Source: Euptelea pleiosperma
Lineage: Eukaryota; Streptophyta; Magnoliopsida; Ranunculales; Eupteleaceae
Assembly (NCBI GenBank): GCA_035048495.1
Contig: CM068545.1
Location: 36,160,225-36,224,224 of the forward strand
DNA: 64,000 bases
Direction of reading: 5' to 3'
Positions within the stretch are counted from its first letter, which is position 1. The number at the start of each line of letters is the position of its first letter. A program made the position numbers and the translations under genes. The notes beneath the pieces are model-generated. The model was not told the DNA's origin. It saw only the letters and a list, made by a program, of their open reading frames with translations, and made no database searches. Positions 23,216 through 35,624 of this stretch are shown piece after piece.

Positions 23216-23519
23216 TTAGTGCTGGATTCTTTATACTAAATCGTACGTATTATACACAAACTATTTTTGAACTATTTTTTCTGTTTCCCGTTTATTTGAC
23301 CATTTTTTTTATTGTATTTAAAAAATTTTTAAAATGGATTATACTCGTACTATTCCCATCCCCAATTTTTTCCGTACGATGAGTTGCTAATTAGGGTTGC
23401 GACCGGCTTCGATCGCAACATATTGTGACATTTTTTTAATAGGTAACCCTGTTTTTTTAAAGAGATGTAACTCAGCGAAGGTGGGTCTCGAACCGAGGTC
23501 TATGGCAAGGTTTAAAGTG

Positions 23520-23880
23520 GACCGTTATAATAGTATAACGGACTGGGGCCTGCATTACCATTTTTCTGTTATAACGGAAAAAACGCTCAGGGGCAAAAAA
23601 AAAAAATTGGAAAAATGGAAAATAACAGAAAAAATGGCGTTGAAATTCAAATTTTGAATTTTAAAATCTACATTTCAAAAACGGAAAATAACGAAAAAAA
23701 AAACACAAAAAAATGGCATTTTTTCACAATTTTTTCCAGAAAATAATGGTCGTTACTTTCGTTACAACGGAAAAATAACGGCCATTTTTTTTGGGCGTTT
23801 TAAAGGTCCATAACGTAACGGGGGAGGTCAGAATCCGTTATAACAGCCGTTATTTTTGTTATAACGGACATTTTTTAAAC
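23520..23880. repeat. CGTTATAACGG-rich low-complexity block
   Basis: Many copies of the palindromic word CGTTATAACGG and its halves (23521, 23567, 23760, 23848, 23870) within A-rich spacers. No coding signal. Possibly a degraded foldback element. Confidence 0.6.
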
Positions 23881-23887
23881 GTTGGTC

Positions 23888-24905
23888 AAAGGAAATAAAT
23901 TTTTCGAAATTATCGAAATATTTCTATTTTCTAGGTTACCAACATAAAAGAATACTTACATGAAATATGTTCATTCATGTCGAAATATTTTGCATGAACA
24001 GTAAATTTGGATCAATTGGCAATATAGATATGTATTATTTAGGTCGAAATGTTTCGACATGTATGGAAACATTTCAATCCGATGTAGGAAACATCTCATT
24101 TGAATACATAAATGCCATAAATCCCATATTTGATCCATTTAACCTATTTCAATGTATTTTTATTTTATAAAAAAAGATCAATCCATTATTATAAATTTCT
24201 TGGTTCGTGGTTTGATCGTGAGGATGAATCGAATCCCGTTTTAGAGTTTTTCAAATTCAAAATGTATGTAAGTATAAAATTTTTTGTTATCGCTTCTTGC
24301 TACAAATATATAGATTAAGTGTAAATGCATCAAATCTATGATGTATTTACACTTGATTTGTGCACGGATTGAAGATCGTTTAAGGTGAAAATTTAAATTT
24401 GGGTGTATGACTTAACCCGTTCTATAATTTGGTTGGGATAAATATTTTCTAAAAAAATTTAAGATTCAAAAAATTAAGTAAATATGATAATTTAACAATA
24501 GATATATTTTTAAAAATTATATATAATATTAAGACATTGATGGAAGTGAATAATGATTTGTTAATACTTTGATTTATGATTTTTTTATATAATTATCAAT
24601 TAAATAATAATTATCTAATTATATAATTCATTGATTGACTATTAGATACATGCCTCAACGTATTACAGACTGTTATGGTCATTCATTTCCACACTACACA
24701 TATAGTTGTATAATATGGTTTGATAGCTTATAAATGTGTTTTTATGCTCGTTTTATCATTTCTCGAACATTTCACAAAAATTTTCATATTATTTTCATCA
24801 TTTCTAACATTATTTTCATGAAAAATATATTATTTTCATATTGATCGAAATATTTTAATTTTGGGTTGGTCGAAATAAACCTCGAAACCCGAAATTTATT
24901 TCCTT
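23888..24905 (+). mobile_element. 1-kb hAT-like MITE, copy A
   Basis: Begins AAAGGAAATAAATTTTTCGAAA and ends CGAAATTTATTTCCTTG, so both termini share inverted AAGGAAATAAATTT. The whole length matches 46943-48030 in opposite orientation (shared inner phrases: CTAGGTTACCA, GTTTCGACATG.., GATCGTTTA/TAAACGATC, TCATTTTC runs). No open frame of note. Target duplication not evident here. Its right end is about 310 bases from the ARAD1-like start codon. Confidence 0.75.
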
Positions 24906-25218
24906 GCTCTTTCCAATCATCAGAGCAAACTTTACCGACTGAGCAAGCTGGCACCTTCATTGTGACACTAGTTTTAGTCGAAGTTTTACCTCCTGTTAGT
25001 TCTCCCGTCCTGCGTTGTCTATTTGCGACAACCAGAATTCTGGGATCGTGTCAGCCATGCGCACGTTATAACTGTGCGCCAGTCATCACCGCAAAATTAT
25101 GACTAAGCGAATCAAAGCCAGAAAACTGGAAGCACACTCTTCTTCGTCTCCTTCCTCCTTTCTCCCTCTCTCTACTGTCTGTAATGGCGAAAACCTAACC
25201 CGAACCCCATCTGCAAAA

Positions 25219-28200
25219 ATGGCGCGAAAATCCCTCCTGAAACCCACCCTTGCCACCATTCTCACCATCTTAGCTTTCTACGCCTTCTTCAACACCTTCC
25301 TCTCCCCTATAAATCCTAACCCTTCGAAGCTCGAATCGAGTCTTTACTTCGATTCGACGAAATCGTTATCTCTATTGAGCACAGATTCCTCTGATCTTCG
25401 GAAGCCTCCTGCGAATTTGCCTCCAATCAAGGTTTATCTCTACAATCTCCCTCGAAAATTCACGTACGGTGTGATCGAGAGCTATTTGATTGCTCGTGAT
25501 TCTCTTAAATCCACTCCAGTTGAAGATGTGTCGACGTTGAAGTACCCAGGGAATCAGCATTCTGCAGAGTGGTGGTTGTTCTCAGATTTGATTCGAGAGG
25601 AACGGTATGGTTCGCCGGTCGTTAGGGTTTTGGATCCCGAAGATGCGGATTTGTTCTATGTTCCGTTCTTTTCATCGTTGAGTTTGGTTGTGAATCCAAT
25701 TCGGCCGGGCGGTGTGGCTGGGTCCAGAGGAGGAGCGGTTTATAGCGATGAGGAGATGCAGGAGAGTTTGATTGAGTGGTTGGAAGGGCAGGTTTACTGG
25801 AAGAGGAATAATGGGCGGGATCATGTCTTTATATGTCAAGACCCGAATGCACTTTATAAGGTGATTGAACAGGTAAAGAATGGCGTCCTGTTGGTGTCAG
25901 ATTTTGGGAGGTTGAGAGGGGATCAAGCGTCATTGGTGAAGGATGTGATTTTACCTTATTCACATCGGATTAATTCATTCAATGGGAACATTGGAGTCGA
26001 AGGGAGGAAATCGTTGCTGTTCTTCATGGGGAATCGATACCGGAAAGAGGTAATTGTTTCTGCCTCTATTATTTATTACGTTCTTTGTTTGGGTCTGTTT
26101 GTGTGAGGAAGAAATGCCAGCTTGTTTTGGTTATACTGTAGAATTCTAAACTTTACTTCTCATACCATTTATTTCCTCTTAATTCGGCTTTCACAGAAAC
26201 ACAATGTGGTTAAAATATAGGTCAAAAATCTCAAAAAACGCATATGGAATTTCTATTGAGGAATTGGACATGTATAGAAACATTTGACTGACTACAGTTG
26301 GTGCAGTCTAAATTTTAAAAGTCTACAACCGATTTCTATCGATTGGAGTGTAGCTTAACTTGGAACAAGTTCAGAATGCTGCCCTTGCTGTGTAGCACTT
26401 TGAATGTTCGCCATGATTTTATCTTGGGTTTTTTCCCATACTAACCCCCGGATTCCCAAATGCCCAGTTATCAAGTATCTTTGAATCTCCCCCAGAAATC
26501 CTGGAAAAATACTTCTATGAGCTGCAAGATTACCCATTTATAGCAGTTATCTTCCATTTATATAACCCATATATCTCTCTTTACTCTTTAGTGAATTCTC
26601 AAACTCTAGAGAAGTTAAACTCAATGCTCCACTAGATCTCCAATATACTTTTTCTTGCATCTCCATCTTGTCCCTCACGGTGAATAATGAACTCTGAAGT
26701 TATGCAGTTTTCTGGCCCCCATGATCCAAAATTATTGGGTAGAGGAATGTTGGCCCTTGTGCAACGAGGAAAATGGCATCTCCTTGCTGTCTTTGCTCAA
26801 TGTGTCCCTGTAAGGGCTTCATTAATTTACAACACCCTGTTCTGTAGTATATGAATTACCAAGACACCCTCATAGGTACATGTGTCGAATAAAGAGGGTG
26901 AGTGCTTTTTTCCTCCTTGCACTAGTAGGGTAGCATTCATTTTGTTGGCTTATGGGGAATGTAGCTGATTCAAAGAAGCATGTCAACCAGGATTTCTTTT
27001 AGCCTTGAAATCATTCCTGTAATGCAAGTGTGAATATAAACTTAAAAAAGAAGAAATTCACCGTTTGGAACTTTTTTTTTGTTTATGTTGAAGTTTAGGT
27101 TTTAATCAGATAAATAAAGACTTATGTTTAAGCCTTAACATTAATTCTATTTGAAATTTATTCAATGATGACAATTAGTAAGATTATACGCAAAGTTTAT
27201 TTTTCCCTTATCTCCTAAGAAGAATAGTCTATAACTCTCTATACTTGTTGTCTGTGTAACTATCTGATCATCTTTATAAAAAAAATTTCTTGCCTATTTT
27301 ATATGTTTACCTTTTCATTCAATCAAGTTAAAAGCTTTGAATTCTTACAAATCATCAGGTCCAAATTAATTTTTGGATCACTCAATACAATTTAGGCTTC
27401 TGTTTTCTCAAATGAGGCTACCAATCTGTTGATTTGGGCTATTCATAAAGTGGCACACAGCGCAATGTAGAACCAACAACTATGTTGGTCGAACAAATCA
27501 AATACATGGTCGTGCTAGTAACTCTTAAGTGATGTTATACTAAAACTGCACATTTGCATGGTTGTCTCATACTAATCATCTAATGTTCTGAACAATCTGT
27601 TCATATCAACTAGACTGGTACCGAAGCCTGAAAACGTTGTCAAGTAGTGCTACACTGTCCAGCATAAATATGCATGTTCTGAGTTCTGCAGCATCCATGC
27701 CGATACCCTCATCTAGTAACTCTTAAGTGATGTTATCCTAAAACTGCACATTTGCATGGTTGTCTCATACCAATCATCTAATGTTCTGAACAATCTGTTC
27801 ATGTCAACTGGACTGGTACCAAAGCCTGAAAACGTTGCCAAGTAGTGCTACACTGTCCAGCATAAATGTGCATGTTCTGAGTTCTGCAGCATCCATGCCG
27901 ATACCCTCATCTAGGCTGTTGCCAGTAAAGGAATGGTGGCTTGATTTCTAATAGTCATAGGTTTTGGTGAAATTAAGGTTAGATAAAAAAAAGGGACATC
28001 ATACTGTAGTGAGGGGTTTTCTTTACACATGGAGGTTTCATGTGGCCAATCTCTAGATCGTCATGCCCATTTCCCGTGAGTTGCATCCGTTGAATTTTAA
28101 AAATTCTTTCAAAAAGGAAAAAAATGGCAAATGTATCCTCTCTTTACTACGTGTCTTAGTGCTATTGCTGAAACTTGTCACATGGGGGGTGGGGGTGCTG

Positions 28201-31200
28201 TGGTGGTGAAACGCGTGGCCCCATTAGGGCCTGGCACCTCAGCTGACACATGTTAAGATAACCCCGATACTCCTGAGGAGATATCTGGATTAGCTCCAGA
28301 AAACTTGTCCTGTTAATAATTACGATTGAAGTTGTGGCACATTCTATTGAGATGTTTTGAGATTTGCATATGCTTGGACACAGGTGGAAATTTCATCTTG
28401 ACTAAGATTTCTAGTTTAGCAACACTTTTCAATCTAAGGTTACTCTAGATCTTAAGTTCTTTTCCTTTATCTATTTGAATGCCTCTATAAATGGCAGTTT
28501 TGGTTTACTGGATTCAGGATTGCAAAGGCTACATGTCAGAGCTGGGGCATCCCAATCGGATTAAATGGGATGACAGTTTCTCACTCCGAGGGTAACATGG
28601 AAGCGATCTCTGTATTGCTGTTTACGATGTGTATATGGGTGGCCTCATTGGTAGAGCTTAAGTTTATTGCCATGATGTATCTTTGACATTGATTGCTGTT
28701 TCCAATTTCCTGAATTCCTGCAACGCTCTGAATTGAAGTTGAAAAATATTGATGCAGTTGCTACTTTAAATTATTGCAAACATGTTGTGTACTTTTTTCA
28801 GGAATGTTTATCGGAGCTGTGTGTCCAACTTCCTGAATTCTAGCAACACTTCAAATTGAAGTTGAGAAATATTGATGTCGTTGTTTCTTTAAATTGTTGC
28901 AAACATGTTGTGTACTTCTGTCAGGATAAGAGCAAGTTTCCAATCAATGTGTTCCAGTTGTCGAGACTAATATGTGTCTTATCTTCCCTTTCATATTGAA
29001 TAAGTAAGCTGATAATTCTGATTACTAGTAATACCGTCACTTGAACCTCGGGCCCTTCAGTTAAGGTGCTAGGTTTTATCCAAGAAGGTAACCTAGTAAT
29101 GGTAATGAGTAAGCTGATGATTATTGTATTGTAGGGGGGGAAAGTTCGTGACATGCTTTTCCAAGTTCTGGAGGATCAAGAAGATGTCCTAATAAAACAT
29201 GGAACACAGTCCAGGGAGAGTCGACGCATGGCAACACAAGGGATGCATTCATCCAAGTTCTGTTTACATCCTGCTGGAGATACACCCTCAGCCTGCCGAC
29301 TATTTGATGCGATAGTGAGCTTGTGCATTCCAGTGATAGTCAGTGACTATATTGAGTTGCCTTTCGAAGATGTCATAGATTACAGAAAAATTGCGATATT
29401 TGTAGATGCTGAAAAAGCTGTAAAGCCAGGATATCTAACTGAAATTCTGAGGAAAATAAGCACAGATCGGATTCTAGAATACCAGCAGGAGCTTAAAGTG
29501 GTATGTACTGTTTACAGATTTTATCTCTCCAGGTTTTTGTACTCTTTTGATCGAGCAAGTTTCTCATATGTAACATGGACACTGACATTGATGCAAATTG
29601 ACTGATGCACCAATTCCTAACAGCCTTGATAGGCATACACATCTGTTTAGAATTATTTATAATGTAAAGAATTACTTATAAAAATGAGGAGTATTTTATG
29701 AAATAGGTAATAATTACAAAAAAATGAGGAGTATTTTATGAAATAGGTAATAATTACAAAAAGATATGAACATAGAGTTTTACTCCAACTATTTGGGGTC
29801 AGCAACACAAATGTTGCTCCTCCCTTTAATTCTATCTAGAGCCATTTTTTATTTATTAATGTATGTATTTTGCTTATCTTTCTTACGACCTCAATCTGTG
29901 TCCTTTTCGGCCTTCTATTCCCCCTTTTGAGCCTTCAACGTCCACGTTCCTTCTCACAGGTGCCATCATCAGTCTTCGTTGTACATGACCAAGCCATCTC
30001 AATCATCTCTCCTCTATTTTTGCACCTATTGGGGTTACTCCTAGATTCTTTGGGATGCGTTCATGTCTACTCTAAAGTGTAAACTGTCCTAGTTTTTAAC
30101 TCGGCCATCTCAACATCCTCATATCAGCTACCCTCATTTTATGAAGTTTGAAAATGTTGTTTTTTTTATTGCTCGGCGTTTTACTCCGTAAAGCTTTGGT
30201 GGTCTTACTTGGGTCATAAAAAATTCGGTTTAGTCTGGTTAGTATCCGTCATTCACATAAAATGTTAGAAGCACATTTCCACTTTAACCACCTAGCTTGA
30301 ATTATAGGGGCAATATCTTCTGAACTTCTCCATCAACTGTTTAAGTAAAATGATAGCCTCAACGGGTTGACCTCCTTGGTATGATGCCAAACGAATTCTT
30401 GGATCCCTTTGTTTTGTTAATCTTCACTCTATTACTCTCTCCCATAGTCTTTTACTATGGTTCATAAGATTGTAATAGTTGATGCACATTTGAATGTCTC
30501 CTTTTTTCTTTTGTAGAGGTACTACAATACTTTTCCTCCATTTGTCTAATATTTTTTTAGTCTTCAAGATCTTGTTGAACTTAAACAACTAGAACTTCTC
30601 TTATGCATTTTTACACCTCTATTGGAATACCATACGGTTTTTTCCTATCTTATCTTTACTAGGGGGGACGCCACATGTGATGCACGTGCACCTTACACGT
30701 GTGGTAGAACCTTACACGTGGCACACTATTAGGGATCACTGACTGTACAAATGTTTGGTCCATCCCTAGATTCCCTAGGCGGAGATCACTGACCGTACAG
30801 ATGTTTGGCCCATCCCTAAGCGGACCTACATATGAAAATTCATCCCAATTAGTAATTTCTATCCTTTAGATTAGTCTTTTTTATGGTTTGTTTTTAACCG
30901 TGGATTTTGAGCATTATTTAGCCAATGACAAAATGATACCACCATGCAGCATGATAACGTCCATGGCCCTTGGACCATGTGACGTAGAACAGGAGACCGT
31001 TCTGCGATTTTTGTGAGGAATGAAGAGAAGGTTACTATTCACGCGACACTATTCATGCGGTACTATTCATGCGGTACTATTAATGCAACACTATTCACGC
31101 GGCACTATTCACAGTGTTGTGGTTTGATTTTGGTTTTCTAGGTCAAAATTGATCCAAAAAGAAAATAGAGATGGAGAAAGAGAAGAGAATAAGAGAGAAA

Positions 31201-34200
31201 AGATAGAGAAATAGATAGGGATAGAAAGATACCTTCGGCTTCACACTGAATTAGCTTGGATTCGCACCAAGGTAGAGCGATTTCGCACCACGAGAGAGAT
31301 TTCTATTTCTTCATTCATAATTTCATTTTATAATCAAAAGGTACATCACCTTTTATAAGACTCCATACTTGAACTTTCCTAATTCTAATCTAATTGAAAT
31401 TAGAAAATCTTAATACAAGTCAACTATTGCAATCAATAATAAAATTCTAATTGGAAATAAAATCTCTCAAAATCCTACTTCGATTACAACTCAAACTCTA
31501 TCTAAAAATAGAAAAATTAATAATAAAATTCTAATTGGAAATAAAATCTCTCAAAATCCTACTTCGATTACAACTCAAACTCTATCTAAAAATAGAAAAA
31601 TTAGAATTTACTATAAATAGTAAAAACAAGATTTACTATATATAGTACAAACGAGATTTACTATAAATAGTAAAAATTGGTCCACTTGCTTGACCGGCAT
31701 AGATTCGGTGTAGCGTAGACTATCGTAGTGTTGCCACATCAAACCCTCATGGTTGAAAAGAATTCGACCTCAAATTCAAGTTGAGATATTGCAATTGACT
31801 TTTCTAGCAGAAAAGATATTTGGAGTATTTTCCTTTCAATTTGTTTTTATGCATCTTCGACAGGTGTAAATTTTCTGAAATATGCTCTATGCCATAAATT
31901 CTGGCATTCTTTGATAAGAAATCAATGTTTGTTCCATATGGTTCATTTTCTACTGTCGGTTCTGAAACAACAGAAACATCTAGTTTCGGACTAGGATCTT
32001 CTATGCCTTTTGGGCCATCTTCAGTTGGAGCATCCGAATCAAGGGAATCATCAACCTTTTCATTCTCCACAACTCAGCCTTTTCATTCTCCACAACTGTA
32101 TGCGGATTAATGTGCTTATCTTTCGTCTTTTCGTCTGATTCAACTACAGAAGCTTCAGGATTGGCTTATTCCTCAACTTCGACTTTTTCTTCCTCGTCGA
32201 TTCTTTCATTTTCCTTGGATGGAAAAACACCCTCTTGTTCAATTTCTTTTATTTTTTCGTTTATTTTTTTCTCGATTTGCTTTGAGACCTCTTTAGAGTT
32301 TTTTTGTAAAACCTTCCAATAGCAATAGCTCACCGGAAAGAGGTAGGAAAGCCGGCGGTGGTGGCGACGACGGTCCAAGACGGTTGTAGTTGTGGATTGG
32401 AACTTCGACGGAGATCTTCTTATTAAAGTCCTCGATGGCCTTCTTATTGATATCGATCGACTTGCCCAGGTTGGTTTCAAAATGATTTATCACATCGTTT
32501 AGTTTAACTAATGCGGCTGTCAAAGATCATGAACAAATCTGAGATATTTCTGAAACATATTCAGGAATTTTGAACTTGCTTTGATACCAAATTTGACGCA
32601 GAACAAGGTGTCGTTCTGGGATTTTTGAGTGGAATGAAAAGGGAAGGTTACTATTCACGTAGCACTATTCATACGACACTATTCATGTGGTATACTATTC
32701 ACAGTGCTGTGGTATGATTTTGGTTTTCTAGGTCAAAATTGATCCAAAAAGAAAATAGAGATGGAAAAAGAGGAGAATAAGAGAGACGGGATAGAGAAAA
32801 AGATAGGGATAGAAATATACCTTCGGCTTCGCACTGAATTAGTTTGGATTCGCACCAATGTAGAGTGATTTCGTACCACGAGAGAGATTTCTCAAAGAAA
32901 TTTCTATTTCTTCATTCGTAATTTCATTTTAAAATCAAAGGGTACATCACCTTTTATAAGATTCCATAACTTTCCTAATTCTAATCTAATTGGAATTAGA
33001 AACTCCTAATACAAGTCAACTATTACAATCAATAATAAAATCCTAATTGAAAATAAAATCTCTTAAAATTCTAATTCGATTACAACTCAAACTCTATCTA
33101 AAAATCAAAAAATCAGAATTTACTATAAATAATAAAAATGGGATTTACTATATATAGTAAAAATGAGATTTACCATAAATAGTAAAAATGGGTCCACTTG
33201 CTTGACTGGGCATAGATTCGGTGTAGCGCAGACTATCGTAGTAGGATGCTCCCACATCACCATGTATCATTACTCTTTTAATAATGGGTATGTATGGGTA
33301 CATTTATTAACTTTTTTGTTTTTTATTTTTTTTAGTTTTTGCAAACATCCACGTTGATGATGGACCATATTATGAGCCACGTGGCACAATCTTAGAGACC
33401 ACTGACCGTATGGATGTTTGGCCCATCTCTAGGTGGACCTACATACATAAATTCATTGAGATTAGTAATTTCTATCCGTTGGATTAGTCTTTTTCATGGT
33501 TTATTTTTAACCGTGGATTTCAAGCAGTATTTGTTGTGCTCCGATCCAAAGATTAGAAATCACTAATCATGCTGATTTTTGTTGTGTACACCTAGGGATG
33601 ATCCAAACATCCATACAGTTAGTGGCCTCTAATAGTGTGCAATGTGGCTCACACTGTGGTCCATCATCAACGTTGACCATGGACGTCCATTATCAAAGTT
33701 TTATCATGCACCAATGTGAATGCATTAATTGAGGGAAAAAGATAGTTGTTTAAAGACTAAAGTACCCCTAAAAAGTAAAAAAAAGAAAAGAAATTAAAGA
33801 AACATAACAGGGTCATTTTCGGAATATTGAGAATTTTGGGCGTAACGCAAGAAGGGACTTCGCTCTTTTAATAGTAGAATAGATTAGAGCTTCCTTCACT
33901 TCTATATATATGTATGTATGTATGTATACTTTTGGCCTCCCCAACACTTACTCCTAGTTCTAAACCTCTTGTGTTGAATTTACCATCAAGGTAATCATAC
34001 ACTTTATGTTTGGTCTTATAACTTTTTAGCACTTTCATATCTTTCAAAATTTTCCTCAGTTTTAGTTACTTGCCAAATCTTATAGGACCTCTTCTCTTTA
34101 TTCCACCAAGTTTCTTTTTGTGAGTAACTTTTCTCTTTAATCTACATTCCCAACCCGTTATTTGAAGCTAGAAATTTTTTTTTTAAAATATCACCTCCAC

Positions 34201-35557
34201 TTTTTTTTTTTATGAAAATGACATACTTGAAAGTGAAATATTGAGTTAGTCACATAACTTATCTAAAGGGTACATTAGTCTTTTGTGTCAAAAGTTCCTC
34301 TACTTAAGAGGAGATAAACGTGGGTGCATCATAAATTTTCTCTTTTACAAAACTAGATTAACATCTTTTTTTTCTCCTTCGAAAATTTTCAAAAACTCAT
34401 AACTTTCGATCCATTTATTGGTTTGCAATAAAAATGGTATCCTTAAAAAGCTCTTGCTAAAGTCCTTTCAATGATATCCATTTACTAAATTTTTTATTTA
34501 ATTATAATTTGATTTTTCATTAACTTAAGATTCCTATAATACCCTTGTAAATTAGTTTTTATGATTAATAATGAAGTGCAAAAGAGTAATTTCATTATTT
34601 AAATTAGGCACTTAGTATTATGTAGCACGTGCATCGTGCTTTCCCCTCGGCTAGTATAATACATAAAAATCTATATAAGTTAAACATAAAATATGAGGCA
34701 TACTTTTCTTGACAAAAGATGATACACCAAATGTGACCTTATAGTTGATTTGGTAGCTCGAGAGATGTATGATACATTGTTGTACAATATTAGTTGATTT
34801 ACATATAAATTATCGTCATCACTCACAATTCCCTTCCATTTATCCATTTCAACATCCTCGTTTTTGCTATGCTCATTCTATGACCATGTTTCTTGATTGC
34901 TCAACATTCTGCTGTAGGAAGCATAACTAGTTTTTTTTTATTGTCTTGTAAAATGTTCCTTTTAGTTTGATCAGTACATGTGAGTCGCATTGACTCCGGA
35001 CTCCATGGCCAAAAAAATCTACTTAGGATTTCATTTACTTTCTATTTCAACTAACTTGGTGTTATGAGTTTATTAATTTCTATTTTGAGTCCATTAGTAG
35101 TTACCAAATATGAGTCTAGTTTCTACAAGTCGAAGTCTTAGAATAGTTACTATTTTGGATTTAGGAAGTTTATGTGGTTTGGTTTACTTAGTTGTTTTTT
35201 AGGACTTTATTGTACAAATTTGTGTAATTTAAATTTGGAAAGTCATGTAAGTAGATTATAGAGAGTCCCAAGTTTGATTCTGTATCATGTTTTAGTTAGT
35301 TTCAGTACAATTAGGAGTTCCTAAAGGCTGCCATCCAGCTCTCTATAATTACTCCCATTTATTTACTCCCTTTATTTTGAAGTAGAATTGAAGTGTTTGT
35401 GTTTTCTTATTTGTTGCTATGATAGCTTGCTGTTCTAGTTGTGAAGCCTTGTTACTCGATGGTGCTCATACCATCCATTGGAAGACCCATGATTAGTGTT
35501 GATTCCAACCCTTAGTCCCCCTAGAAGTAGAGTGATCTATTTCATATCCCTTCTTCT

Positions 35558-35624
<67 letters not shown>

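Larger units (their letters stand above)
26050..29134 (+). other. ARAD1 intron 1 (3085 bp)
   Basis: Donor GTAATT, acceptor TTGTAG. No gene inside. It holds two local tandem duplications (27515-27910 and 28697-28925, listed separately); the rest is unclassified A/T-rich sequence. Confidence 0.8.
30659..33883 (-). mobile_element. Non-autonomous Helitron 1, interrupted by an LTR element
   Basis: On the minus strand the 5' end is TCTATTCTACTATTAAAAG (from 33883), preceded by host A. The 3' end has a CACGTG..CATGTG hairpin with a 5-base loop, then GCGTCCCCC and CTAG followed by host T at 30658. This is the standard Helitron signature (TC..CTRR, insertion between A and T, 3' hairpin). Without the nested 2.3-kb element it would be about 0.94 kb, so it encodes no helicase. 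It contains the CCACGTGGC palindromic module at 33350-33690. A relative lies at 61629-63047. Confidence 0.8.

Noticed and set aside
25099..25218. Upstream in-frame ATG for the ARAD1-like protein
   Set aside because: It would put 40 polar residues before the signal anchor, unlike the family; the ATG at 25219 has better context.
32110..32322. Plus-strand Ser/Phe-rich frame
   Set aside because: It is the complement of the acidic and basic minus-strand scraps inside the LTR element.
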